From: Bacteroidota bacterium
Lineage (GTDB): Bacteria > Bacteroidota > Rhodothermia > Rhodothermales > UBA10348
DNA: 64,000 nucleotides
Direction of reading: 5' to 3'
Assembly: GCA_022567305.1 (NCBI GenBank)
Contig: JADFHF010000006.1
Span: 1-64,000 of the forward strand
The stretch's first letter is position 1; the number at the start of each line of letters is the position of its first letter. Positions 52,081-61,011 of this stretch are shown in pieces. The translations under genes were made by a program, and so were the position numbers. The notes under the pieces were generated by a model, which searched no databases, was not told the origin of the DNA, and saw only the letters and a program-made list of their open reading frames with translations.

Positions 52081-53601
52081 ATGACCAGGTTAGCTAGCCA
52101 TATTTTATTAGTCAGACGGCGAGTGGTTGTACTTCTCTTGTTCTTTGCGTCTGCCCTGATGACAGGAGGATCCGCGTTACCTGAAAACAATTCGGCTCGG
52201 ATCGATCGAATATCCTTTTCTCCAGCGGGCGAGACCGAGTATCATCTTCGCTTACACAGCGACCGTGAAATCCCATGGTATGGTATTGCTCCCTTGGAGG
52301 CAGCAGATGGATTGCGCCTTACTCTGCTCAACGCGAGGCTCGCCGAAAACGCCGTGTTGGATACAGCCGAAGGCCCCGTCGAATCCTACACGGCATACGA
52401 GGAGAACGGAAAGGTCGTTGTTGATGCCATATTCTCGGTTTCGGATCTAAAGACGACTGTTCATCAGGACCCTGACAGTTATGATATCATTCTGGTCATA
52501 ACCGGTCGTTTTGATCGTCCGTTATCGGATATTTTGTTTCGTCTGGCACAATCTGCAACCGCCCGATCAGATACAACCGCCACGATCGCATCGAAACCGG
52601 AGGTGACTGATTCCCGGAATGATTCATCGAGGATTCAGGAAGAAACCCACGGAATAACGAACATACCTAATCGGATCCCCGTTGTCGATCCTGTAGCGCT
52701 TCCGAGAAGGTCCGATATCGCAAATGTTGACGCGCCTTCAACCGAAGATTCGACGGGCAATTCCCATGCATCGACCGAACCCGTAATCAGTGATATGGAT
52801 CGAATGTTTGCCGCTGCGCTCAGTAGGAGTACTTCGGCAGAACAAAAGACAATAGGTGCGGAGAACGGTCAGACGAATACAGCTAGCAGCCAGTGGACAC
52901 TGGATACGGTAGTAATCGACGCTGGACACGGAGGGTGGGACGAAGGAGCCTTTGGCCTGGGTGGTACGCTCGAGAAAGATCTCGCCCTTGATCTGGCAAA
53001 AAAGTTGGGTAAGCTGCTTACCGAAAACCTCAGTGTCAAAGTGGTTTATACGCGTACGGACGACCGCTTCATTTCATTGGCAGAGAGGGGTCGCTTTGCC
53101 AATCAAGCAGGCGGAAAGCTATTTCTCTCCATCCATGCCAACTCATCCAAATATCGGTCGGCACGCGGTACGGAAACCTTTTTTCTAGGAATGCACCGAT
53201 CTGACTCCGCGAAGGTGGTCATGGAGCGCGAAAATGAAGTCGTCAAATTGGAATCCGACGGAGATCAATATCAGAAGTTGACCCAGGCTTCACTCGCTCA
53301 ACAGGCGCTGGCCCAGAGTTCGTTTATGCGGCATAGCGAGATGCTCGCGGAGGCCATTCAGCGTCAATTCAGGGAGGGGGCCATTCGGCGGGATCGAGGA
53401 GTAAAGCAGGCAGGATTCTATGTTTTATTTGGCGCATCCATGCCCGCCGTACTTATCGAATTGGGATTCCTGACCAATCCATATGAGGAAAAATTCCTAG
53501 CCTCCGACGCCGGGCAAACGACCATGGCGAATGCTATCTTTCGAGCCGTAGAATCCTTTAAGCTCGAATACGAGAAGACGCTTCAGATCGCTTCTCAGTA
53601 G
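52081..53601 (+). CDS. N-acetylmuramoyl-L-alanine amidase with AMIN-like domain
   Basis: The ATG at 52081 (MTRLASHILLVRRR) opens a signal sequence (VVVLLLFFASALMTGGSA); the TTG at 52072 is rejected. An AMIN-like beta domain covers about residues 37-140 (IDRISFSPAGETEYHLRLHS, IDIILVITGRF-like). A Ser/Thr/Pro linker leads to Amidase_3 at about 280-500: VVIDAGHGGWDEGAFG with zinc His, GTLEKDL with zinc Glu, LSIHANSS with zinc His, and ELGFLTN with the catalytic Glu. It cleaves the amide between MurNAc and L-Ala during cell separation. 25 bp downstream is apt. Confidence 0.9.
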   Translation: MTRLASHILLVRRRVVVLLLFFASALMTGGSALPENNSARIDRISFSPAGETEYHLRLHSDREIPWYGIAPLEAADGLRLTLLNARLAENAVLDTAEGPVESYTAYEENGKVVVDAIFSVSDLKTTVHQDPDSYDIILVITGRFDRPLSDILFRLAQSATARSDTTATIASKPEVTDSRNDSSRIQEETHGITNIPNRIPVVDPVALPRRSDIANVDAPSTEDSTGNSHASTEPVISDMDRMFAAALSRSTSAEQKTIGAENGQTNTASSQWTLDTVVIDAGHGGWDEGAFGLGGTLEKDLALDLAKKLGKLLTENLSVKVVYTRTDDRFISLAERGRFANQAGGKLFLSIHANSSKYRSARGTETFFLGMHRSDSAKVVMERENEVVKLESDGDQYQKLTQASLAQQALAQSSFMRHSEMLAEAIQRQFREGAIRRDRGVKQAGFYVLFGASMPAVLIELGFLTNPYEEKFLASDAGQTTMANAIFRAVESFKLEYEKTLQIASQ

Positions 53602-53625
53602 CAGAATATTTCAGATCGCGACACC

Positions 53626-54147
53626 ATGATGGAACGCCTCTCTCGGGCTGTTCGAACCGTCGCTGATTTCCCGACTTCCGGAATTCAGTTCAAGGATATC
53701 ACCCCCATTCTGTCCGACGCTGAGTTGCTCCGTTTCGCAGTCGAAAGTCTTGCTGATCCGTATCGAAATGCAGGAATTACGAAAGTGATCGGTATCGAAG
53801 CCCGCGGATTCATTTTTGGCGCGATGCTGGCGGATGAACTGAATGCCGGGTTTATTCCAGTTCGTAAGAAAGGAAAGCTGCCGTACACAACGGTCGAAGA
53901 GACCTATTCACTGGAGTACGGGAGCGACACGATCGAAATGCATACGGACGCCGTCCACGAATCAGATCGTGTTCTGATTCACGACGATGTGATTGCAACA
54001 GGGGGTACGGCAGCCGCAACGCATCGTCTTGTTGCGTTCGGAGGCGGTTCTGTTGTCGGGTATTCATTCCTGGTGGAGCTCTCAGATCTAAACGGTCGAG
54101 CCCTCCTGGATCATGGCGTACCCGTGCATTCTCTTCTTAAATACTGA
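53626..54147 (+). CDS. apt: Adenine phosphoribosyltransferase
   Basis: A 173-residue type I phosphoribosyltransferase. The start MMERLSRAVRTVADFPTSGIQFKDITPIL and the ARGFIFGAMLADEL element are characteristic of Apt. The PRPP-binding loop reads VLIHDDVIATGGTAAA, and RKKGKLPYTTVEETYSLEYG is the flexible loop. It converts adenine and PRPP to AMP in purine salvage, in the cytoplasm. The first or second Met (53626 or 53629) may start it. Its 3' end faces the RidA gene 21 bp away. Confidence 0.92.
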   Translation: MMERLSRAVRTVADFPTSGIQFKDITPILSDAELLRFAVESLADPYRNAGITKVIGIEARGFIFGAMLADELNAGFIPVRKKGKLPYTTVEETYSLEYGSDTIEMHTDAVHESDRVLIHDDVIATGGTAAATHRLVAFGGGSVVGYSFLVELSDLNGRALLDHGVPVHSLLKY

Positions 54148-54168
54148 GACCGCTGGATCGGGATCGAC

Positions 54169-54570
54169 TCAGCGAACGGCCGTACAGGAAATTTCTACGC
54201 GAGCACCCCTCGGAAGAGCGGCAACCTGAACGGCTTCTCGGGAGGGGGCATCTTCATCAAAATATCGGGCATAGATCTCATTAACCTGCCCATAATCGTT
54301 GATATCGGTCAGGTAAACTCGACACTGAACGACGTGCTCCATATCCAGATCTGCGGCGTGAAGTAGCGCTCGAAGGTTATCGAGGACTTGCTCCGTTTCG
54401 GCTTCAATGCCGTCCGAAAGCAGGTGACCGGTTGCGGGATCAATTGCAATCTGTCCTGAACAGTAAAGAGTATCGCCCACCATAATGGCTTGGCTATACG
54501 GCCCAATGGCTGCCGGAGCACCCTGTGTTTTAATTCGGGACCGCTCGATAGATACATCTTTTCTACCCAT
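54169..54570 (-). CDS. RidA-family (YjgF) reactive-intermediate deaminase
   Basis: A 133-residue RidA/YjgF/UK114 protein with the family pattern: GPYSQAIMVGDTLYCSGQIAIDP, then EAETEQVLDNLRALLHAADLDMEHVVQCRVYLTDI, and the arginine/glutamate site in APSREAVQVAALPRGARVEISCTA. It hydrolyses reactive enamine/imine intermediates such as 2-aminoacrylate from serine and threonine metabolism. Trimeric and cytoplasmic. ATG at 54570. Divergent from the SDR gene, with about 100 bp between. Confidence 0.92.
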   Translation of the reverse strand: MGRKDVSIERSRIKTQGAPAAIGPYSQAIMVGDTLYCSGQIAIDPATGHLLSDGIEAETEQVLDNLRALLHAADLDMEHVVQCRVYLTDINDYGQVNEIYARYFDEDAPSREAVQVAALPRGARVEISCTAVR

Positions 54571-54675
54571 CCGATTTACTCCACCGCGTATCTTTGGCTA
54601 ATTGTGGCTGCTAAATTCAATCGTTTGCAAGCACAACACAAGCGAATATTCTTCTAAGAACAAACGATACAGGGA

Positions 54676-55476
54676 ATGGATTTCGGATTGGAGGGCGCTT
54701 CTGCATTCGTCGCAGGGGCAAGTAGCGGCCTCGGAAAGGCGATTGCAGCCGAATTGATAAAGGAAGGATGCCGTGTCGCGATATGCTCACGTGACCAGGC
54801 TCGAATTGAAGCAGCAGCCGACGACCTCAATCTTTCGGGGAAAAAGCTCGCTGTGCCAATCGCTTGTGATGTTACCGATGAAGACCAGATTAAGGAGGCT
54901 CTTCGAGAGTCAGCGGAAGCATTCGGCGGGCTTAATATCCTCGTGACTAACGCCGGCGGCCCGCCACCCGGCTTCGTAGATGATTTTGATGCCTCCGCCT
55001 GGCGTGATGCTCTTGAGCTGAACTTGATGAGTACTATCAACCTGTCGCGACACGCGTTGCCCTTTCTTCGGGCCGCGGCCAAAGATAGCTTCGCGTCGAT
55101 CCTGATGGTTACTTCTCTGACGTCCAAACAACCTGTGCCGAGCCTGTATTTGTCCAACGTTTCGCGAGCGGGAGTCCAGGGATTCGCAAAAAGCCTGTCA
55201 GAGGAGCTTGGGCCGGCGGGTATAACGGTCAACACCATTTTACCCGGGTACACGCGTACCGACCGACTCCGTCATTTGTCCGAAGCCCAGAGTGAACGGT
55301 CTGGACAATCGACGGAAGAAATTGAGGCCGAGTGGGGCCAAAACTGTGCGCTCCGACGCATTGGAACGGAATCGGAGTTTGCTGCGGCTGCAACGTTTCT
55401 TTTGAGTCGGAGAGCGAGCTACATCACGGGGGTTTCGTTATCAGTGGATGGCGGTGCGGTGAAATCGTTGCTGTAA
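54676..55476 (+). CDS. SDR-family oxidoreductase, non-canonical active site
   Basis: A 266-residue short-chain dehydrogenase-like protein. The NAD(P)-binding motif is VAGASSGLGKAIAAELI and the acidic turn ICSRDQAR follows; CDVTDEDQI and ILVTNAGGPPPG are also typical. The usual catalytic Tyr-x-x-x-Lys is not present: the aligned stretch reads LSNVSRAGVQGFAKSL after SLTSKQPVPSLY, giving Ser and Arg in place of Tyr and Lys. GITVNTILPGYTRTDRL and SYITGVSLSVDGG confirm the fold. This subgroup is common and often mislabelled 3-oxoacyl-ACP reductase; whether it is a true dehydrogenase is open. The next gene starts three bases after the stop. Confidence 0.85.
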   Translation: MDFGLEGASAFVAGASSGLGKAIAAELIKEGCRVAICSRDQARIEAAADDLNLSGKKLAVPIACDVTDEDQIKEALRESAEAFGGLNILVTNAGGPPPGFVDDFDASAWRDALELNLMSTINLSRHALPFLRAAAKDSFASILMVTSLTSKQPVPSLYLSNVSRAGVQGFAKSLSEELGPAGITVNTILPGYTRTDRLRHLSEAQSERSGQSTEEIEAEWGQNCALRRIGTESEFAAAATFLLSRRASYITGVSLSVDGGAVKSLL

Positions 55477-55478
55477 AC

Positions 55479-56432
55479 ATGCGGGGACTCCTAGTTATCA
55501 CTATTGGCGCTCTCTTTCTTCGGATGAGCCCCATCGCGGCGCGAGCTCAGGTCACCGCCCCTTCTCAAGGTCCATTCATCCTGGTTCTCGGAATTGGACA
55601 AGACGCAGGAGTACCCCAGTCGGGAAATCATTCACATCCGGGTTGGGCCAATCCGGACGCTGCCCATCTGGCAACCAGCCTGGGTTTGGTCGATCCAAAT
55701 TCAGGAAAGAAATGGATGTTCGAAGCAAGTCCGGATTTTCGTCGCCAATGGTATATGCTCGAGACGACAGAGCCCTCATCGGACGCATTGGCTCCCGACG
55801 GCGTATTTCTTACGCATGCGCATATCGGACACTATACCGGACTCATGTTTTTGGGCAACGAGTCCATGGGAGCCTCAAACGTGTCGGTTTATGCGATGCC
55901 GCTTATGGCCGACTACCTGGAGCTGAACGGTCCGTGGGATCAGCTGGTTCGTTATCAGAATGTCCGCCTCCACAAGATGGGTGAAAAAATCCCGGTTCGA
56001 CTGACGCATGAACTTCAGGTGATTCCATTTCTTGTTCCACACCGTCAGGAATACTCAGAAGTTGTGGGTTATCGGATTGAAGGACCCAACCGCACGGCTC
56101 TTTTTATTCCTGATATCGACAGTTGGGAAGAATGGGACGAGGAAGGCTATCGCATTGAAGGCGTTCTACAATCGGTCGATATTGCGTTTATTGATGGTTC
56201 TTTCTTTGCGGATGGAGAAATTCCCGGAAGAGATATGAGCGGCTTTCCGCATCCGTTTATCTCCCATACCATGAGCCGGTTAAGCGCTCTTCCGGACAAT
56301 CAACGCTCAAAAATCCGATTCATTCATCTGAATCATACCAATCCGGCGTTGAATCTGGAATCGGAGGCTGCGAAGTCCGTAATCGAGGCCGGATTCGGTC
56401 TGGCCCGGCCTCTCGACCGGTACGATTTATAA
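55479..56432 (+). CDS. Secreted metallo-beta-lactamase-fold hydrolase, PqqB-like
   Basis: The ATG at 55479, two bases after the SDR stop, opens a signal peptide (RGLLVITIGALFLRMSPIAARA). The 317-residue protein resembles PqqB-type MBL proteins: VLGIGQDAGVPQSG, an H-x-H-x-x-H metal motif THAHIGHYTG whose usual Asp is Gly, VIPFLVPHRQEYSEVVGYRIE, LFIPDIDSWEEWD and FIHLNHTNPAL. Export sets it apart from cytoplasmic PqqB. Substrate unknown. The tight spacing suggests cotranscription and coupling with the SDR gene; there are no other PQQ biosynthesis genes here. Confidence 0.8.
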   Translation: MRGLLVITIGALFLRMSPIAARAQVTAPSQGPFILVLGIGQDAGVPQSGNHSHPGWANPDAAHLATSLGLVDPNSGKKWMFEASPDFRRQWYMLETTEPSSDALAPDGVFLTHAHIGHYTGLMFLGNESMGASNVSVYAMPLMADYLELNGPWDQLVRYQNVRLHKMGEKIPVRLTHELQVIPFLVPHRQEYSEVVGYRIEGPNRTALFIPDIDSWEEWDEEGYRIEGVLQSVDIAFIDGSFFADGEIPGRDMSGFPHPFISHTMSRLSALPDNQRSKIRFIHLNHTNPALNLESEAAKSVIEAGFGLARPLDRYDL

Positions 56433-56470
56433 CGAAGCCGGAGCGTGGTCGTTGTCGCCAAGTCACAGAT

Positions 56471-57049
56471 TTACGCTTCGAGTTTCAGAATTATTTCCCG
56501 AGTTTTGGTAATCTGAATCATGTGCCGTCGAGCATGAGTAACCACAACTGCCATTCCATCGGCCAGCGTGAATCGAATCAGTGGCGAAAGCGGTGAAGAA
56601 AAACGAACCACATTAAAATTCTTACCGTCGACCTGCCCAATCAGATCAGCCAATTGATTCAGCTGCGCATTGAATTCGCTTTTCGTTGCCAGGCAGTCTA
56701 TAGTGGATAAGGGCCTGAATTTTCTCGGCGCGGGCAGGCGTCGCCCCGATGACGGCGAAAGATTAGATAGAAACACCCTTCCTGTCCATGACGGTCTGTA
56801 GGGAAGCGAATCGCCGTTATCGATTTTCGGCGAGATGCTGGCAGCTTGGCTCAATCGCGGCAGATATTCACTCCCCGTCCTGTTGAGGTGCCCGATGCAC
56901 GAGAGGATTGACCAGGATTGGGGCGCGGGCTGGCGTTGCATTTCCGCGTCCGAGAGATCTGATGTCTGATCCTCGATGTCGTTTTTAAGCTCTTTGATGT
57001 CCTGCAGAAGTCCTCTTAGAAACGAATTCGCAGCGTCCTTTTCTCTCAT
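56471..57049 (-). CDS. DinB-family protein
   Basis: A 192-residue DinB-type four-helix protein: LLQDIKELKNDIEDQTSDL, then WSILSCIGHLNRTGSEYL with the first metal histidine, and THARRHMIQITKTREIIL with the C-terminal His pair. The family includes bacillithiol transferases and metal-dependent hydrolases; no substrate can be assigned. ATG at 57049. It sits between two MBL-fold genes, converging on the exported one by 38 bp. The second DinB gene of the window is at the left edge. Confidence 0.8.
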   Translation of the reverse strand: MREKDAANSFLRGLLQDIKELKNDIEDQTSDLSDAEMQRQPAPQSWSILSCIGHLNRTGSEYLPRLSQAASISPKIDNGDSLPYRPSWTGRVFLSNLSPSSGRRLPAPRKFRPLSTIDCLATKSEFNAQLNQLADLIGQVDGKNFNVVRFSSPLSPLIRFTLADGMAVVVTHARRHMIQITKTREIILKLEA

Positions 57050-57092
57050 TCGATCTTCTCTTTCAAAATAGAAATGACATCGAACTTGGAGA

Positions 57093-57893
57093 TTAGGTGC
57101 CGACCGAAAACGTCAGACCATCGAAGGCGAACGAAATACCGTCGGGAAGTTTGGCTTCTTCTTCTGCATGGAGCACGCTGTGAGCCATGTGGATGAAATA
57201 CGTCTGGCGGGCGCCAATCTCCTGCGCTACGTCGACGGCCTGTGTTATGGTCAGATGCATTGGATGCGAATGATGACGAAGAGCGTCGAGCACTAGTACA
57301 TCCAGGTCCTGAAGAAGCGCCATACTCTCGTCGGGTATACAGCTTGTATCCGTGATATACGCAAATTTGCCGATTCGATATCCGTAAATCATAAGATCGC
57401 CGTGCTCAGCCGGGACGGGAATGACGGTTGTATCGTAACTCTGGTTGCTCCGACTCATCACATGAAACGGTTCGTCGACCGCTTTCAACACCAATTGGGG
57501 GGTTCCTGGATACGTTCCGTCCCGAAAAATGTAGGCAAACATACGGTTGAGGATTTCGACTGAATCTGGGGAGGTAAAACAGGGGATGGCTTCCCTGTTC
57601 TCGAACAGAAATGGGCGAAGATCATCAAGTCCCACGACGTGATCAAAATGATGATGCGTAATCAGTACGGCATCAATGTTCAAAATTTCAGCCCGCAACG
57701 CCTGTTCGCGGAAATCAGGACCAACATCTATCAACAGATCAACATCTTGGGTCTGAACGTAACAGGAGCACCGAAGCCGCTTGTCCCGCGGATCCTCTGA
57801 CCGACAGACCTCACATGAACACCCGATTACGGGCACACCCGTAGATGTACCCGTTCCGAGAATGGTAATCTGAATTCCGTCCTCCTCAGTCAT
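57093..57893 (-). CDS. Metallo-beta-lactamase-fold hydrolase, PhnP-like
   Basis: The ATG at 57893 has GGAAG six bases upstream and lies inside the end of the preceding gene; the longer TTG start (57917) is rejected. The 266-residue protein reads ITILGTGTSTGVPVIGCSC-x-VC and LITHHHFDHVVGLDDLRPF (H-x-H-x-D-H), then VIPVPAEHGDLMIYGYRIGKFAYITDTSCIP and TYFIHMAHS. This is the PhnP/YycJ-like cyclic phosphate phosphodiesterase branch, with four extra cysteines near the N-terminus (CSCEVC, RCSCYV) that probably bind structural zinc. Cytoplasmic. The substrate is inferred only. Confidence 0.85.
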   Translation of the reverse strand: MTEEDGIQITILGTGTSTGVPVIGCSCEVCRSEDPRDKRLRCSCYVQTQDVDLLIDVGPDFREQALRAEILNIDAVLITHHHFDHVVGLDDLRPFLFENREAIPCFTSPDSVEILNRMFAYIFRDGTYPGTPQLVLKAVDEPFHVMSRSNQSYDTTVIPVPAEHGDLMIYGYRIGKFAYITDTSCIPDESMALLQDLDVLVLDALRHHSHPMHLTITQAVDVAQEIGARQTYFIHMAHSVLHAEEEAKLPDGISFAFDGLTFSVGT

Positions 57894-58176
57894 CGTCTTC
57901 CGACTCGAACTCAACAAGCGTGTCGGTCTTCCAGGCTTCCTCGAGTGCCTGCCTGACAGCGGGTTTCAAATAGACGGAATCGATTGGAAGATTCTTCAGA
58001 GCCCCGGCCAGAACAGCAACCTGAATCTCGGGAGGGTGTTGCCGGTTGAGCATCAATATTTCCTCACCTTTACGAATGCAGTACCCCCCTCTGAAATTCC
58101 CTTTTTCTTTTCTCACCCGTACATCCAGCTGACGGGCCGCTTCTTCGAGTTCCTTAGCGATCTGTACCGATTTCAT
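57886..58176 (-). CDS. Small conserved protein, unknown
   Basis: A 96-residue protein, MKSVQIAKELEEAARQLDVRVRKEKG, then FRGGYCIRKGEEILMLNRQHPPEIQVAVLAGAL, VYLKPAVRQALEEAW and an acidic end ESEDDD. It looks like a small alpha/beta domain. I recall similar short proteins in Bacteroidota without a function. Its 3' end overlaps the MBL gene start by eight bases, implying coupled translation. The 14-bp repeat array lies immediately upstream of its start. Confidence 0.7.
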   Translation of the reverse strand: MKSVQIAKELEEAARQLDVRVRKEKGNFRGGYCIRKGEEILMLNRQHPPEIQVAVLAGALKNLPIDSVYLKPAVRQALEEAWKTDTLVEFESEDDD

Positions 58177-58212
58177 TCCTGCTCCGATTCAAATACGTTT
58201 TGTCTTGGGTCG

Positions 58213-58338
58213 GTCACATCAGCCCTGCGTTATTCGGTCCGCGTCATCAGGTCCGCATCATTGAGTCTGCGTAACTCGGTTTGCGCAACTTGTTCAGAGA
58301 AATCAGGACTGCGCAACCAGGTCTGCTACATCGGGTTG
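58213..58338. repeat. 14-bp degenerate tandem repeat, nine units
   Basis: Nine units of exactly 14 bp stand in perfect register from 58213 (units at 58213, 58227, 58241, 58255, 58269, 58283, 58297, 58311, 58325). The plus-strand pattern is GCGxxATxxGGTCC, most regular in units two to five (GCGTTATTCGGTCC, GCGTCATCAGGTCC, GCATCATTGAGTCT, GCGTAACTCGGTTT). A unit of 14 cannot be a coding repeat. It fills the gap between the barrel gene stop (58350) and the start of the small conserved gene (58176). Confidence 0.8.
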
Positions 58339-58349
58339 AATGGCCTTCT

Positions 58350-59102
58350 CTACCAAAATACGCCAATTCTGACTCCGTGCTGCATGCCTTCGAAATCTTG
58401 ATCACTCCCGAACTGCGCTTCCAGGTTCCATTTTTGCCAGCGAAAGGAATAACCCGCCGCGATTCCAATGTTTCCGAACACCGGCCCGAATGTCAATTCA
58501 ATGTCTGCATCGAGGAGCGAAGACGTTCCACTCCCTAATCCGAAAGAACTCGATGCTAAACCGAAGAATGGCATGAGATGGGCGGAAACTCTCGTAAATC
58601 CAGATTCACGCACAACGCCCACTCCGATTCCGATTGCCAAAACAGTCGATTCGAATCGGTCGAAGGACCCTCCTGAACCATCTGCTGACAAGCGGCGGTA
58701 GCCACTGTGAAGCGCGACCGGAACGACAAATTGCGTCATGGCTTTGCGTGATCCGGGGAAGGGTCGCAGTGCGCCACTCAAATGAATGACGGTTTCTATT
58801 AATTCCAGGTCGCCACCTTCATCGTCAACTCCCTTTTGCGTCCCGCGTGCTAGGGATACGAAGATTCCCGGCCTCGAGAAGAACAATCCAAGGATGGGAT
58901 CGGAAAACTCATAATCCTGAATAGAAGTGCAATTTCCGTCGCCATCCCTGCTCAAACAGGATGGACTGTCGGGAGAAAAATTCGGGATTGAATAGGACAG
59001 GCCCACAGACTGACGCGCCGCATCCTGTGATCCATAGTCCCGCTGCCTGGCTTCGGTCTCAATCACTAATCCAAAACAGAATAGAACTGAGATTGCACCC
59101 AT
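58350..59102 (-). CDS. Outer-membrane beta-barrel-like protein
   Basis: The ATG at 59102 lies just after the RNase E/G stop (59104), so translation is probably coupled. The 250-residue protein has a short signal (MGAISVLFCFGLVIETEA). A strand-turn pattern with aromatic and glycine alternation follows: SVGLSYSIPNFS, GIFVSLARGTQKG, TVLAIGIGVGVVRESG, DIELTFGPVFGNIGIAAGYSF, ending HGVRIGVFW with a terminal aromatic typical of outer-membrane barrels. Two cysteines and a disulfide-like DGDGNCTS loop are near the start. No family recognised. Confidence 0.6.
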   Translation of the reverse strand: MGAISVLFCFGLVIETEARQRDYGSQDAARQSVGLSYSIPNFSPDSPSCLSRDGDGNCTSIQDYEFSDPILGLFFSRPGIFVSLARGTQKGVDDEGGDLELIETVIHLSGALRPFPGSRKAMTQFVVPVALHSGYRRLSADGSGGSFDRFESTVLAIGIGVGVVRESGFTRVSAHLMPFFGLASSSFGLGSGTSSLLDADIELTFGPVFGNIGIAAGYSFRWQKWNLEAQFGSDQDFEGMQHGVRIGVFW

Positions 59103-59103
59103 C

Positions 59104-61011
59104 TTACCGATTCTGTTTCCGGTCACTAACGTTCTTATTTCCTCGATTTCTGCGTGGGCTGCGTTTTTGCTTATTTGGCCGAGACGAAATTTCCTTGCCT
59201 GATTTTCCGTCGAAAAATCTGAATCCCAGCGGATCCATCCGAACATCTGACTCAAGATTTATCCGAATTTTGTGTTTCAATAACCACCGGGTCCGCTGTG
59301 ATGGAAACTTTCGGTTTAGATAGGCGGCCGTAAACGGATGAACCACAAGTTTTACGGGTCCTGGTCGGCCCGATTCCCGATACGCCACCAGCCAATCTTC
59401 AATCTTCCCGGTTACGTCTTCCGGCTCGATCGGGTGTCTGTGCTTTTGTCGAAAGTCTGGCTCGTGACGCGATCTCGAATCTCCACGTCTATCTTCTGAA
59501 TCAGGCTTCTCCTCCATGGAGAACGTGGCGGTAATACTGGGCCTCAGTCTCTGGCGCGTAATTTGGATCAGACCAAAATCGCTCATCGGAAGCACCTTCG
59601 TAACGGCTCGATCCTTCCTGAACTCACGGCGGAGCAGATCATGTACTTTGCGCCGATTTCGTTCCTGGCGCATATCGATGAAATCGACCACTAAAATTCC
59701 CCCCAGATCCCGAAGTCGAACCTGTTGAGCGATCACCATGACCGCCTCAATATTTACTTTAAGGGAGTTTTCCTCCTGGCTCAAACCTCTACCCGCTCGA
59801 CCCGAGTTTACGTCGATGACGTGCATGGCCTCGGTATGCTCAATGAAGAGGTATCCACCGGACGGCAGGTCTACCCGACTCGCAAAGGCCTGATCGACCG
59901 CCTTGTCAATCTTCACCGCTTTGAAAATGGGTTGTCTCGCGGTGTGTTGTCGCACTTTGGGTGCCATCTTCGGGGCAACAGCCTGGATATACCCCTTGAT
60001 GTTTCTATACAGACGAGAGCTATCGATGAGAATCCTTTCAAAATCTTCCGAGAAAAAGTCTCGGATGATCGAAGACGCCATGTTGACATCTTCGTGAATG
60101 ACCGTTGGCGGCTTCGCGCGATTAGAGAGTCGTTGCTCGACTTTACGCCATTTCTCAACAAGCAATCTCAGATCGGTGTCGAGTGCTTTTGCATTGTGTC
60201 CAGACGCGACGGTACGAACGATGACGCCAAAGCCCTCAGGCAGCAGACTCTTAGCCAGCGCCCTCAGGCGTCGTCGCTCCTTGAAGGACATGATTTTCTT
60301 GGAGACGGCGACGTAATTAGCCATGGGAACCAACACCAGGAATCGTCCAGCAAGCGATATATCCGTGGTAATTCTGCTGCCCTTGGATTGGATGGGTTCC
60401 TTACTGATGCGAACCAGAATGGGCTGATCTTTCCGAAGGAATTTTACCGGATCGGGATTCTCCGTGGAGCCATTCGTCCGACGGGAGGGTCTGTTCGTAT
60501 CCGTCCACTCGGGCGAATTCTTCGATCGTTGATGCTGATTCGAACGTCGCTCGCCGCGTGACGATCGATCGGTGATGTGCGAGTGCTGTTCGGCTCTGCG
60601 ATTCGCCGAATCACCGACTTCCTCGATCTCGTATTCGGTATCCTCGCCGTTCGACGTATCTCGTCGCGCTGATCCTCGGCGAGGATGGTGCCGCACTTTC
60701 TTACTGATCTGATGGGAATACTTTGTTTTGAATGTCCCGACGTTCGGCTGATCTTGTTTGATGAATTCAAGCCAATCAGGCAAACTTCCGATCAGATCTG
60801 AAAAGTGTAAAAATGCATCCTGTTTTTGCCCGATATCGACGAATGCGGCTTGGATGCTGGGCATGACTCGGCGAACTTTGCCGAGAAACAGGTTGCCAAT
60901 CGTCCGCTCGAAGTCGACGGTCTCAATAAAAAGTTCGACCAGCTCTCCATTTTCAACAATGGCAATTCTGGTCTGCTCCGGTTGGGCATTGATAATAATT
61001 TCTTTAGACAT
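59104..61011 (-). CDS. Ribonuclease E/G, lacking the zinc-link cysteines
   Basis: The ATG at 61011 (MSKEIIINAQPEQTRIAIV) starts a 635-residue protein of the Rne/Rng family. The S1 domain (GNLFLGKVRRVMPSIQAAFVDIG) is split by a charged insertion, about residues 85-195, rich in Arg, Ser, His and Asp. The catalytic residues are visible in VIDVNSGRAGRG and LVVDFIDM. The zinc-link Cys-x-x-Cys, normally just after RQRLRPS, is replaced by a charged sequence, and the whole protein has no cysteine. A C-terminal RNase H-like part follows. It processes and degrades RNA in the cytoplasm. A 790-bp gap precedes it. Confidence 0.85.
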   Translation of the reverse strand: MSKEIIINAQPEQTRIAIVENGELVELFIETVDFERTIGNLFLGKVRRVMPSIQAAFVDIGQKQDAFLHFSDLIGSLPDWLEFIKQDQPNVGTFKTKYSHQISKKVRHHPRRGSARRDTSNGEDTEYEIEEVGDSANRRAEQHSHITDRSSRGERRSNQHQRSKNSPEWTDTNRPSRRTNGSTENPDPVKFLRKDQPILVRISKEPIQSKGSRITTDISLAGRFLVLVPMANYVAVSKKIMSFKERRRLRALAKSLLPEGFGVIVRTVASGHNAKALDTDLRLLVEKWRKVEQRLSNRAKPPTVIHEDVNMASSIIRDFFSEDFERILIDSSRLYRNIKGYIQAVAPKMAPKVRQHTARQPIFKAVKIDKAVDQAFASRVDLPSGGYLFIEHTEAMHVIDVNSGRAGRGLSQEENSLKVNIEAVMVIAQQVRLRDLGGILVVDFIDMRQERNRRKVHDLLRREFRKDRAVTKVLPMSDFGLIQITRQRLRPSITATFSMEEKPDSEDRRGDSRSRHEPDFRQKHRHPIEPEDVTGKIEDWLVAYRESGRPGPVKLVVHPFTAAYLNRKFPSQRTRWLLKHKIRINLESDVRMDPLGFRFFDGKSGKEISSRPNKQKRSPRRNRGNKNVSDRKQNR

